This document shows positions 16,355 to 24,601 of a stretch of DNA of 46,944 bases, piece after piece. The position numbers were made by a program, and so were the translations under genes. Under the pieces are notes generated by a model. That model saw nothing but the letters and a program-made list of their open reading frames with translations, was not told where the DNA came from and searched no databases. The stretch comes from Candidatus Cloacimonadota bacterium. GTDB taxonomy: Bacteria; Cloacimonadota; Cloacimonadia; Cloacimonadales; WRIO01. Each line of letters starts with the position of its first letter. The first letter of the stretch is position 1. Location: the NCBI GenBank assembly GCA_009777575.1, contig WRLO01000019.1, positions 1 through 46,944 on the forward strand, written 5' to 3'.

Positions 16355-18577
16355 ATGAAAAAATTTCTTTACAATCTAAACCTGACACAAAAAAAATTGT
16401 TGTTCATCAGTATCATAATTTTATTGATGCTCATTTCTACAAGGATTTTTTTGCCGGCACTTTATACTAAAACCTTGCATAGTATTCATTATCAAACAGG
16501 TCGAGAATTAACAAGAAATTTTGCCGCGATGATGGATGAACCATTAAATAATAATAACAACCTGATTATTCAATCAATAGTCGATACAATTCAAAAATTT
16601 CAAATTGTTCTTTATGTAAAAATATATGATAATCGAGGGAATATATTTATCCCTTCTGATATTGAAGTTGACTCAGAATATAATAATTTCCTCGTAATGC
16701 GAGAGGCTATTTATCATGATTTTAATTTTTTAGGAACCCTTGAACTGGGAATCGACCTAAAAAATGTTGAAACACAGGCTCGAATATTTACTCAAAAAGT
16801 TATTTATATCATGATAGGTATTAGTATTTTTACATTAGCAATATTATTTCTATTTTTAGAGATATATGTGAGTATTCCATTAAAAAAATTAATTCCGAAC
16901 ATAACAAAGATAATCGAAGGAGATTTAAATCATAACATACCTGTATATGCTAACGATGAAATAGGAATATTATCAAAGAAAATCAATACAATGGTGTTCC
17001 AAATCAAAGAAAACTTTGGATTGACAAGCAATATTCTTGACTCAATGTCATCGGTTATAATAACCTTAGATGATAAGTATAATATATTAAACAGCAATAC
17101 TCATTTTAATACTTTTATCAAGCTGAATAAGTCTTTAGAAATAGAAGATGAACATAAAAAGGAAGTAAATTTTACAGAGATAAGTCATCAATCAATATGG
17201 GCAAAAATGCCATTTTTCGTTAAATACAAAAGTGCTATGGATGAGGTGCTGGCAAAGGGAAAACCCCTGAAACTCCTCCGGGAAGTCTTTGATAAAGAAA
17301 AATATTATAAAATAATTATGTTTCCGCTCCAAGCTAACGATTTGACAGGAATAGTGATACGGATAGATGATGTGACAGAAGAAGAACAGAAAGATGAACA
17401 GATTAAGCACGGCATAAAAATGGAAGCACTTAGCACTCTGGTAGGTGGATTAGCGAATGATTTTAATAATATTTTATGTGGAATAGTATCAACTGTATCG
17501 ATATTGAAATACAATCTCCAGCAAAGAGAGTCCATTACATTAGAAAAAATAGAAAGCTTGATAAGCGATATCGATTTATCTGCAACAAGAGCAGAAGATA
17601 TGACAAAACAATTTTTGTCAATATTAAATAAGACAGAAATAAATCTTGAATTTATCGATTTGAATAAAAGTATAAAAAAAATAGAAAAAATATGTAAAAA
17701 TTCTTTTGAAAAAAATATAACCTTGGTCTTTAAATATTTTCCAGAAAATGCCTTTATAAAAGCCGACAATGAACAAATAGAGCAGGTATTGCTAAATTTG
17801 ATGGTTAATTCTCGACATGCAATGACAATTATGAAAAACGATCCAGAAAGCATAGGAGTATTGAAAGTATCGCTTGAACTAGTTGAATTGGATGATATTA
17901 CTCGAGATTCTCATACCGACTTGTCAGATGATTTTTATTGGAAAATAACTATTTCAGATACAGGTGCAGGCATAGAAAAGGAAAATCTAAAAAAGATATG
18001 GGAACCATTCTTTACTACCAAAGATTTTAATACCGGAACAGGCTTAGGCTTGGCTATGGTATATAAAATAATAAGCCAACACAATGGTTTCATTGAAGTA
18101 AAGTCTCAAGTAAATGTAGGTAGCGAATTTTACATATATTTACCTAAAATCACCCCTTTCCAAGTAGAAAAAACTGAAATCAAAGAACAAAAACCATTAA
18201 ATGGAAATGGAGAAACAATACTTGTAGTAGATGATGATGCATTAATACGGCAGATAGCCTCAAGCATCTTGTCAGAGGCGAACTATAAGGTATTATTGGC
18301 AGAAGATGGCCCAATAGCAATAGATAGATATCGTGAAAATAGGGACATTATTTCTTTGGTCATGCTCGATCTTATTATGCCCGAAATGAATGGTAAAGAT
18401 ACTTATATTGAATTGAAAAAGATTAATCCTTCAGTCAAAACTATCCTCTGTTCTGGATTTATCAATGATGAACTAATAACGAATATGACCTCAATAGGAA
18501 TAAACCATTTTATCAAAAAACCCTTTACTATAAATTTATATACAAAAATGGTTTATGATGTTTTAAAAGAAAACTAA
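16355..18577 (+). CDS. Hybrid sensor histidine kinase lacking the phosphoacceptor His
   Basis: This is a 740-residue membrane sensor. Transmembrane helices at about 14-36 and 149-171 flank a periplasmic domain, followed by HAMP (172-222) and a PAS-like region (about 225-340). The dimerisation/H-box region reads KMEALSTLVGGLANDFNN, where the usual GGxAHDFNN His is Asn (N368; AAT instead of CAT, a one-base change). The ATPase domain looks intact (N-box NLMVNSRHAM, DTGAGI, EPFFTTKDFNTGTGLGLAMV). A C-terminal receiver (620-740) has DDD at 626-628, phosphoacceptor D672 and K722. It may therefore be a pseudokinase, or the receiver may be phosphorylated by another kinase. It lies between ftsB-like and lpxK genes, suggesting an envelope-related role. 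Confidence 0.9.
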   Translation: MKKFLYNLNLTQKKLLFISIIILLMLISTRIFLPALYTKTLHSIHYQTGRELTRNFAAMMDEPLNNNNNLIIQSIVDTIQKFQIVLYVKIYDNRGNIFIPSDIEVDSEYNNFLVMREAIYHDFNFLGTLELGIDLKNVETQARIFTQKVIYIMIGISIFTLAILFLFLEIYVSIPLKKLIPNITKIIEGDLNHNIPVYANDEIGILSKKINTMVFQIKENFGLTSNILDSMSSVIITLDDKYNILNSNTHFNTFIKLNKSLEIEDEHKKEVNFTEISHQSIWAKMPFFVKYKSAMDEVLAKGKPLKLLREVFDKEKYYKIIMFPLQANDLTGIVIRIDDVTEEEQKDEQIKHGIKMEALSTLVGGLANDFNNILCGIVSTVSILKYNLQQRESITLEKIESLISDIDLSATRAEDMTKQFLSILNKTEINLEFIDLNKSIKKIEKICKNSFEKNITLVFKYFPENAFIKADNEQIEQVLLNLMVNSRHAMTIMKNDPESIGVLKVSLELVELDDITRDSHTDLSDDFYWKITISDTGAGIEKENLKKIWEPFFTTKDFNTGTGLGLAMVYKIISQHNGFIEVKSQVNVGSEFYIYLPKITPFQVEKTEIKEQKPLNGNGETILVVDDDALIRQIASSILSEANYKVLLAEDGPIAIDRYRENRDIISLVMLDLIMPEMNGKDTYIELKKINPSVKTILCSGFINDELITNMTSIGINHFIKKPFTINLYTKMVYDVLKEN

Positions 18578-18592
18578 GGGAGTCATCCTTTT

Positions 18593-19699
18593 TTGCTTTC
18601 ACAAGATTTCATCACAGCTCATTTGAAAAAAAAAACTATCGTATCCAGACTATTATATCCATTGTCGTTTTTTATTCAAATCTACACTATTTTACGGCGG
18701 TCTTTTTATGATTTTTTTCCATCCATGTCCTATAAGTCAAAATTCAAAATCATATCAGTTGGAAATATCACTGCTGGTGGTTCTGGTAAGACTCCATTTA
18801 CATTGTTTTTAGCAAAAGAACTGATAGAAAAGGGGCATAAAATAGCAATTGTATTAAGGGGCTATAAAGGGAATCTTGAAAATACAAATAAATTATTTTC
18901 CCCACCGCATATTAAACTATTTCAAAATAATATTCCTGAAGAATCTAATTTGGACTGGAAAAAAGCAGGTGACGAAGCCAGTTTATATGCGTCAAATCTA
19001 CCCAATACGCCTATCTGTGTTGGAAAAAATAGAATAAAATCCATTAAATTGCTTGAAGAAAATTTTCCTGATATAGACTTTATCATCATGGACGATGCTT
19101 TCCAACACTTGAAGGTCGTTCAAGATGTAAAAATTGTTATTTTTCTGGCTCAAAATCCAGTGGGAAACGGTTTTTGTTTACCCGCGGGAATGCTAAGAGA
19201 GCCTATTTCCAGTTTGAAATATGCTGATTATTTTGTTATCAATGGTGATTTCTCAACCTTAAATTCTCCAAATTTAAAAAAAGAGATGGATAGAGTATTT
19301 TTTCAAAAACTGGAAAAATATAATAAACAAATATTATTTGGTGGCTCCACAATCTCTGATATAAAAGACTTTGAAGGTATTCGACAGGATATAAAATCAT
19401 TAAAAAACAAAAAAATCTTACTTTTATCAGGAATAGGTTCACCCCAATCTTTTGAAAATACAATCCTTAATGCAGGTATCACTTTTCAAAATCATCTTTC
19501 TTTAACAGACCATTTTAATTATTCGAGTGATTTTTTTGATTTACATAAAAATTATTTATCAAATTATGATATTATCCTAACGACAGAAAAAGATTATAAC
19601 AAGCTGAGATATATAAATTGCTGTTTACCAATCTATGTGGTTTATATAAGATTCAGTTTGTGTGATCAGTCTGTTAAATTTATTCAATTACAATTCTAG
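18593..19699 (+). CDS. lpxK: Tetraacyldisaccharide 4'-kinase LpxK
   Basis: LpxK phosphorylates the 4' position of the lipid A disaccharide at the inner membrane. The P-loop is VGNITAGGSGKTPF (lysine 66), and the family motifs LRGYKG, GDEASLYA, VGKNRIKS, DDAFQHL and LPAGMLREP follow in order. An N-terminal membrane-anchoring segment (about 18-40) is present. The start is TTG at 18593 with GGGAG ten bases upstream; the first internal ATG would cut into the domain. Its presence implies an LPS-bearing outer membrane. Its 3' end overlaps the convergent fumarase gene by 20 bases. Confidence 0.92.
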   Translation: MLSQDFITAHLKKKTIVSRLLYPLSFFIQIYTILRRSFYDFFPSMSYKSKFKIISVGNITAGGSGKTPFTLFLAKELIEKGHKIAIVLRGYKGNLENTNKLFSPPHIKLFQNNIPEESNLDWKKAGDEASLYASNLPNTPICVGKNRIKSIKLLEENFPDIDFIIMDDAFQHLKVVQDVKIVIFLAQNPVGNGFCLPAGMLREPISSLKYADYFVINGDFSTLNSPNLKKEMDRVFFQKLEKYNKQILFGGSTISDIKDFEGIRQDIKSLKNKKILLLSGIGSPQSFENTILNAGITFQNHLSLTDHFNYSSDFFDLHKNYLSNYDIILTTEKDYNKLRYINCCLPIYVVYIRFSLCDQSVKFIQLQF

Positions 19700-20570
19700 C
19701 TATTCTATGAGCATGGCATTCTAAGTTTACTGCAACAGGTAGAGAAGCTATATGACATGGTCTGACTTCTATATTTACCTTCAGGGCAGTAGTAATCCCT
19801 CCTAAACCCATAGGTCCGATATTTAGTTTATTTATCTCATTAAGTAAAAATATTTCTTCATTTGCCCAGAAATCATCAATGTTTTTCTCATCATGTTTCC
19901 GAAAAAGACTTTTTTTGGCAAGTAAAGCACAAGTCTCAAAATTTCCGCCTATCCCTATTCCTATTGTGAGTGGTGGACAAGCATTACCTTCGGATTTTTT
20001 TATTGTTTCAAGTATAAAATTTCTGACCCCTTGAATTTTATCGGCCGGGTTCAACATTTTCAAAGCTGACATATTTTCAGAACCACCACCTTTAAGCATC
20101 ATTGAGATTTCCATTTTGTCGTCTTGGGAGAGTTCTAAATGAATAATAGGTGGTGTATTGTCGTTATTATTCTTTCTATTGATAGGATCAATAGTTATAG
20201 AGTGACGATAATTATTTTTTAGAAAAGCTTCTCGGACAGCTTCAGTTAAAAGAGAAGTGATGCAGTCAGTGAATGAATTATTTTTTTGATTATATTCGAA
20301 GATAGCTTTCCATTTTTCGCTCAATATAAATTTTTCACCTATTTTCACCCAAAAAATGACCTGTCCAGTGTCTTGACATAGGGGAAAATCCTTTTCTTTG
20401 GCAATTTGGATATTTTTATTTAGACAATTTAAAACATCAATCGCTAGATCATTTTTTTCTTTTGATATTGCATTTATCAAAGATATTTCAGTGAAATCGT
20501 CTGTGAAAAACCCAATTTCTGAGAGCTTGTCAATGATTTGTTTTTTAAGTAATTCGTAACTCATTATCAC
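19680..20570 (-). CDS. Class I fumarate hydratase, alpha subunit
   Basis: This is the 296-residue N-terminal-type subunit of the [4Fe-4S] fumarase (interconversion of fumarate and malate; L(+)-tartrate dehydratase is the close alternative). The motifs are FPLCQDTGQ (C65), KGGGSENMS, NACPPLTIGIGIGG (C198) and RPCHIASLPVAVN, matching the cluster and active-site segments of the family. The beta subunit gene is not next to it; downstream lies the convergent lpxK, with which it overlaps by 20 bases. The beta subunit must be elsewhere if the enzyme is active. Confidence 0.88.
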   Translation of the reverse strand: MIMSYELLKKQIIDKLSEIGFFTDDFTEISLINAISKEKNDLAIDVLNCLNKNIQIAKEKDFPLCQDTGQVIFWVKIGEKFILSEKWKAIFEYNQKNNSFTDCITSLLTEAVREAFLKNNYRHSITIDPINRKNNNDNTPPIIHLELSQDDKMEISMMLKGGGSENMSALKMLNPADKIQGVRNFILETIKKSEGNACPPLTIGIGIGGNFETCALLAKKSLFRKHDEKNIDDFWANEEIFLLNEINKLNIGPMGLGGITTALKVNIEVRPCHIASLPVAVNLECHAHRIARIVIE

Positions 20571-20592
20571 TAATACTTTTCATTACTTTTTT

Positions 20593-21573
20593 TCATGGTA
20601 AAATCACTAATTGATAATCACGACTTCCAATATTTAATTCTTGAGCATATTCGAGAGTTCTTATAGCTTGTCGAGAAATGATTCTTTCTCTCAGAGCTGC
20701 TCCGTCTTGAGCAGCAAAAACTAAATCTACACAAGCTTGGTCGAGTGCTACAGGATCAAGGGAAGCCAAAATTCCAATATCAGCCATTTCAGGTGCTACA
20801 GGACTACTTGAACAATCACAATCAACAGATAAATGATTCATAATATTTATATAAACAATTCTATCTTTAGTATTTTCAGTGATAGTTTTAGCAGCTTCGA
20901 CCATAGATTCAAGAAAGACGATTTGATCAGTTCCCCAAATATTTCCTCCCGGTTTCCCACCAGCGTGAATCAATCTTTTTCCAGATGCAGAGGCATAGCC
21001 TATCGAAATATTTTTCAATGCTCCACCAAAGCCACCCATTTGATGTCCCTTAAAATGTGAGATTACTACATGAAAATCAAAGTCATTAAAAAGACCACCT
21101 ACTAAATTTTCTGGCAAATGCTTTCCAGCACTTACAGGAAAACTGATGTCATCAACAGAATCAAGTATCAATACAGGGGCTATATCAGTAAACCCATGGT
21201 CACTGGCGACTTGAAGATGAGACGCTGTAGTGGAACGCGGTCCACCATAAGCCACATTTGTCTCAACAATAGTTCCATTCAACCTCTGGACTAAATCTTT
21301 GATCATGTCTGGTTTAACATAATGGACATTGCCGGGTTCGCCAGTATGAACTTTAATAGCCACATTTCCAATCGGTTCAACCTGTAAAGCCTCAAATACG
21401 GACAAAATCCCCTCTGAATTAATATTACTTGTAAAAAACACCTTAGGTGGATCTTCATCAATGCTGAGAGCTTCGACTTTGTTAGTGCAACTAAAAATCA
21501 GCAATGATAGAATTAATAAAAAAAACGAAGGGATAGATTTGAAAGATAAAATACAATTTTTTTGTATACTCAT
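20593..21573 (-). CDS. DUF362 domain lipoprotein
   Basis: This is a protein of 326 residues. The signal peptide ends in a lipobox (LLIFSC, Cys29). The mature part is a DUF362 domain (VAIKVHTGEPGN, TNVAYGG, GGFGGALKNISIG, HCS-like segment SVDCDCSSSP, GILASLDPVALDQACVD), a family often fused to or working with ferredoxins, but with no agreed reaction. I start it at 21573: an upstream in-frame extension would run through the tRNA-Asp gene. A signal peptide begins directly at this ATG, which has a GGAG-like site on its 5' side. The stop lies 22 bases before the fumarase gene on the same strand, so the two may be co-transcribed. Confidence 0.82.
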   Translation of the reverse strand: MSIQKNCILSFKSIPSFFLLILSLLIFSCTNKVEALSIDEDPPKVFFTSNINSEGILSVFEALQVEPIGNVAIKVHTGEPGNVHYVKPDMIKDLVQRLNGTIVETNVAYGGPRSTTASHLQVASDHGFTDIAPVLILDSVDDISFPVSAGKHLPENLVGGLFNDFDFHVVISHFKGHQMGGFGGALKNISIGYASASGKRLIHAGGKPGGNIWGTDQIVFLESMVEAAKTITENTKDRIVYINIMNHLSVDCDCSSSPVAPEMADIGILASLDPVALDQACVDLVFAAQDGAALRERIISRQAIRTLEYAQELNIGSRDYQLVILP

Positions 21574-21630
21574 AAAATACTCCAATATTTTTTGATTTTG
21601 AAAATTTAAATTATTTGGTAAGAAAAAAAA

Positions 21631-21707
21631 TGGCGGGAGAGACGAGGCTCGAACTCGCGGCCTTCTGCGTGACAGGCAGACGTTCTGACCAACTGAACTA
21701 CTCCCCC
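21631..21707 (-). tRNA. tRNA-Asp (GTC)
   Basis: 77 nucleotides including encoded CCA. The acceptor stem GGGGGAG pairs with CTCTCCC (one G-T pair), the anticodon loop is CTGTCAC giving anticodon GTC, the T-arm contains GTTCGAGC, and the discriminator base is G as expected for Asp. Confidence 0.95.
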
Positions 21708-21878
21708 GCATGCACAAATATGCAGAAAATGTATCGTTGAACGCCAAAATAAACAACCCAGTTATTTTGTCAAGAGAAATTTCAAATTTCGGTTAAATAT
21801 TATAAAAATATTTTGTAACTAATTGAAAAATAAGGGTAATTTTTTTTTGAAATAATGATTTATTTTAAGAGATCATAT

Positions 21879-21958
21879 TTGTAGTGGCGTATTGCTTACG
21901 CCTTCTAAAACGCTTGTATTCGCATCGAAAATAAGGCGTAAGCAATACGCCACTACAA
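21879..21958. repeat. Palindromic element with perfect 26-bp arms
   Basis: Arms begin TTGTAGTGGCGTATTGCTTA and end CGCCTT, with the exact complement after a 28-base loop. Single half-elements with the same GTAGGGGCGTA...TACGCC core lie at 23975-23996 and 24020-24041. Nothing in it is coding. Confidence 0.85.
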
Positions 21959-21984
21959 TTATGGGTTCTCAGACTGCGGTTAAT

Positions 21985-22140
21985 TATGAGTCCACTCCGA
22001 AAAGTCGATTGCGTAGAGATGTTAGCTCTGTAGAAAGGAATATATGCACCATGTTGCATCTTGTAGGGATGCAACAAAATGTGCCAATAGCTTTGTTGCA
22101 TCCCTACGGGATGCGGTTTTGTGTTTTTACATCATTTTCT
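21985..22140. repeat. Palindromic intergenic repeat (GAGTCCACTCCGAAAAGTCG family)
   Basis: This stretch contains GAGTCCACTCCGAAAAGTCG and a hairpin with GTAGGGATGCAACAAA facing TTTGTTGCATCCCTAC. Related sequence is found at about 35110-35250 and 35480-35505. With the element at 21879-21958 it fills most of the 590-base gap before the activator gene. Confidence 0.6.
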
Positions 22141-22249
22141 ACCTAGCTTCACATACCTTCGGCATATGCATAGTATGTTAACAATTAATTAAATTCTATT
22201 TTTCAGAGAGCACTCCGTAGGGATTATGGAAAAGTAACCCAAAAACCGC

Positions 22250-22279
22250 TTGACAAAATCTGTCTCCTAAATAAATTTG
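22250..22279 (+). promoter_or_regulatory. FCB-type promoter of the sigma-54 activator gene
   Basis: TTGACA (22250-22255), a 16-base spacer and TAAATTTG (22272-22279), an exact match to TAnnTTTG. A strong GTAGGAGG ribosome binding site follows before the ATG at 22299. Confidence 0.7.
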
Positions 22280-22298
22280 CGTAGGAGGTATTATCCTT

Positions 22299-23405
22299 AT
22301 GAATACAAAAAAGTTTAATTTTGATGGGATCGTTACTAAATACTTGGAAGATGAAAAGATTGTTGAACATTTTTACAAGATTGCTCAAGCAGACAATTCT
22401 GTTCTCATTACAGGTGAGACAGGTGTTGGAAAAGAATTAGTAGCAAGGTTGATTTATGCCAATAGCAAAAGAAGCAAAAAAAAGTTTGTTGCTATAAATT
22501 GTGGCTCTCAGACTGATACTCTGTTGCATAGTTTATTATTTGGACATAAAAAGGGTGCTTTTACTTCAGCAGATAGAGACCATACTGGTTATTTTGAAGA
22601 AGCGAATGGCGGGACTATCTTTTTAGACGAGCTTTGTGAGACATCAAAAGGTTTTCAAACAAGTCTTTTGAGAGTTCTAGAAAACAATGTTATACGCAAG
22701 GTAGGAGACGAAAAAGATATAAAGATCAATGTGCGGGTGTTAGTAGCTTGCAATAAAAATATTTATCATGCGGTTGGAAAAGGTCTTTTTAGAGAAGATC
22801 TTTATTATCGTTTAAATATTTTTCAAATCTTTATACCGCCACTGCGAGACAGAATAGATGATATACGATTATTAACCGATTACTTTATCGGTAAATTTGC
22901 TCATCAATACGATAAAAAGATACAAGGTATTTCGGATGATGCTATGAAAATTTTACTCAACCACGATTGGAAAGGCAATGTCCGTGAACTGAAAAATACC
23001 TTAGAATATGCAGTTGTTATGTCAGATACTGAAACGATAAATCCATATGGTTTACCCCCACGACTTAGTCGCATAGTATCTCCATTTTCAATTTTTCACC
23101 CAGATATGAGTAAGGCAGCACCTACAAATAAAGAGATTGAGAGCTTTATCGCCGAGTATTCTGAAGAAAGCAAACATAATTTATCTCCTGAAAATGATTT
23201 TTCAAATCCTACTGTGAGAAGCGAAAATTTAGATTTTGAAAAGGCAAAAGAAAAATTTGAAAAACAATATTTAGTAAATTTATTAATCAAGACCAAAGGA
23301 AATATCTCTGAAATGGCTAAATTAAGTAACCTTAACCGTAAATTTATCTATAGAAGGCTAGAACAATTTGGTGTTTCTATTGATAACTATAGAAATAAAT
23401 TTTAA
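22299..23405 (+). CDS. Sigma-54-dependent transcription activator (receiver-less NtrC type)
   Basis: This is a 368-residue AAA+ activator that would remodel RNA polymerase-sigma54. Walker A is GETGVGKE (39-46), the sigma54-contact loop reads GAFTSA (86-91; the usual sequence is GAFTGA), and Walker B is GGTIFLDE (104-111). Arginine-finger region RVLVACN/FREDLYYRLNIF and sensor II WKGNVRELKN follow. The C-terminus (about 325-360, NLLIKTKGNISEMAKLSNLN) is a Fis-type helix-turn-helix. There is almost no N-terminal sensory domain, so it may be constitutively active or controlled by a partner. A consensus sigma-54 promoter begins 346 bases after its stop and points at the small ORF and lipoprotein genes at 23835-25254, its probable regulon. 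Confidence 0.9.
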   Translation: MNTKKFNFDGIVTKYLEDEKIVEHFYKIAQADNSVLITGETGVGKELVARLIYANSKRSKKKFVAINCGSQTDTLLHSLLFGHKKGAFTSADRDHTGYFEEANGGTIFLDELCETSKGFQTSLLRVLENNVIRKVGDEKDIKINVRVLVACNKNIYHAVGKGLFREDLYYRLNIFQIFIPPLRDRIDDIRLLTDYFIGKFAHQYDKKIQGISDDAMKILLNHDWKGNVRELKNTLEYAVVMSDTETINPYGLPPRLSRIVSPFSIFHPDMSKAAPTNKEIESFIAEYSEESKHNLSPENDFSNPTVRSENLDFEKAKEKFEKQYLVNLLIKTKGNISEMAKLSNLNRKFIYRRLEQFGVSIDNYRNKF

Positions 23406-23618
23406 ATTATAAATTATAAATTATAAATGTTTTAGGAACACAGATAACGAAGATTTTCGCTGATTTTCACGAGTTTATTGGATGATGTCGCTAACATGTA
23501 TTCCTTGTCATTCTGAGCATAGCGAAGAATCTTTAGCCCTTTCACTTCGTTCAAGGTGACAGGGGGGGGGATGACAAAAAGTAAAAAATTCTAAAACATT
23601 TATTGTCCCTTTTTTGGC

Positions 23619-23666
23619 AAAGCGTAACCTTTTGTAACATTAATTTGTTACAAAAGATTACGCTTT
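23619..23666. promoter_or_regulatory. Inverted repeat: enhancer site or terminator
   Basis: 21-base arms with one mismatch (AAAGCGTAAC...TTTTGTAACA) around TTAATT, followed by a T-run to 23670. As a terminator it would serve the activator gene. As a dyad centred about 134 bases upstream of the predicted sigma-54 start site it sits where enhancer sites for NtrC-type activators usually are. Both roles are possible. The rest of the gap 23406-23750 holds scattered intergenic repeats only. Confidence 0.6.
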
Positions 23667-23750
23667 TTTTGTTTTTAGAACTTTTCAAAACATTCATAAC
23701 TGATTTTATTGCATAGAGATACAATAGATTTACTCTAAAAGTCAAATAAT

Positions 23751-23766
23751 TGGCACGAATCTTGCA
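23751..23766 (+). promoter_or_regulatory. Sigma-54 (-24/-12) promoter
   Basis: TGGCACGAATCTTGCA matches the consensus TGGCACG-N4-TTGCA completely, with GG and GC exactly 12 bases apart. It reads toward the small ORF at 23835 and the lipoprotein genes, and its likely activator gene is directly upstream. Confidence 0.85.
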
Positions 23767-23834
23767 TGTAAAACATTTGTTAATTTGAAAATTAGGATCG
23801 AAAAAATCCAAATAAAATAAAAACGGAGGAAATT

Positions 23835-23957
23835 ATGACAAAAAGTCTAATTTCACAAAATAAAAAATATAATCTATCTGTAAATAAAACAGATGAGATA
23901 AACTTTGAGTCAGAAAATATAGATAGACTCGGGTTGTGGAGACATTGTCTGTTTTAG
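23835..23957 (+). CDS. Small ORF behind the sigma-54 promoter
   Basis: A 40-residue reading frame starting at an ATG with an excellent GGAGGA ribosome binding site seven bases upstream, about 58 bases after the predicted transcription start. The peptide begins MTKSLISQNKKYNLSVNK and ends GLWRHCLF. It is polar with a single Cys. No family is recognised. Palindromic repeats begin 17 bases after its stop, so it could be the 5' part of a longer gene interrupted by repeat insertion, a peptide precursor, or a leader peptide. Confidence 0.5.
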   Translation: MTKSLISQNKKYNLSVNKTDEINFESENIDRLGLWRHCLF

Positions 23958-23974
23958 CTTGTTTTATCGCAAGC

Positions 23975-24102
23975 GTAGGGGCGTATTGCTTACGCCTGAT
24001 GAACAGACAACCCGATAGCGTAGGGGCGTAATGCTTACGCCAAATAAAATTGAATTAATTCCCTACCCTGAACAAATTGAGGTTTATGCAATAAACCACT
24101 AC
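23975..24102. repeat. Intergenic palindromic repeats before the lipoprotein pair
   Basis: Two GTAGGGGCGTA(T/A)TGCTTACGCC half-elements (23975-23996, 24020-24041) and one CCCTACCCT...GGTTTATGCAATAAACCACTAC element (24061-24102). The last type recurs at 25917-25957, about 25977-26016 and 26034-26075. Confidence 0.75.
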
Positions 24103-24163
24103 AGATAGGCAGACATTGTAGGGTAGGAATGAAACAAAAAAAATATAATATGGAGATAAATTA

Positions 24164-24601
24164 ATGAAATTTATTTTAAAAAGAGCTACCAAGCTCACAA
24201 CAATAGTGACTTTACTATTCATCCTTTGGGGATGCAGTAATAGTCCTACAAAAGACATTCCAGTGACAGGCATCTCACTGGATCAAACAATGGTCTCTCT
24301 GAATATAGGAGAGTCTGTAAAACTGAAGGCAACTATAGTGCCACAAAATGCTACCAACCAAAATCTAATTTGGACTAGTAGCAATGAAGAAATATTCTCA
24401 GTGTCAGGTGACGGACTGGTGACAGCTCTGGATTACGGAACTGCGGTCATCTCAGTCTCCACTGTAGATGGAGGTAATTCAACCTCAAGCAATGTCTTTA
24501 TCGCTGAAGTCGACTGGAAAAATCAAAAAGGTATCAAAACAGTGATGGTGCCTATATCAGAAATTGGGGCAAATTCTGACTCCATAAAGAGGTGGAAATG
24601 A
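24164..24601 (+). CDS. Small lipoprotein with one BIG2 Ig domain
   Basis: This 145-residue lipoprotein has a signal peptide and lipobox (FILWGC, Cys24) followed by a single BIG2 domain (about 31-115, VTGISLDQTMVSLNIGESV, NATNQNLIWTSSNEE, GDGLVTALDYGTAVI). The C-terminal 30 residues (VDWKNQKGIKTVMVPIS) are not an Ig fold and are unrecognised. A GGAGATAA site precedes the ATG. Its stop overlaps the start of the next lipoprotein as ATGA, so the two are translationally coupled. In the two Ig-lipoproteins at 5194 and 13283, Ig repeats and the variable lectin-like domain are one polypeptide; here they are split into two genes. Confidence 0.8.
   Translation: MKFILKRATKLTTIVTLLFILWGCSNSPTKDIPVTGISLDQTMVSLNIGESVKLKATIVPQNATNQNLIWTSSNEEIFSVSGDGLVTALDYGTAVISVSTVDGGNSTSSNVFIAEVDWKNQKGIKTVMVPISEIGANSDSIKRWK

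Noticed and set aside
21574..21756. N-terminal extension of the DUF362 protein to 21756
   Set aside because: It would translate through the tRNA-Asp gene; a signal peptide with lipobox begins at the ATG at 21573.
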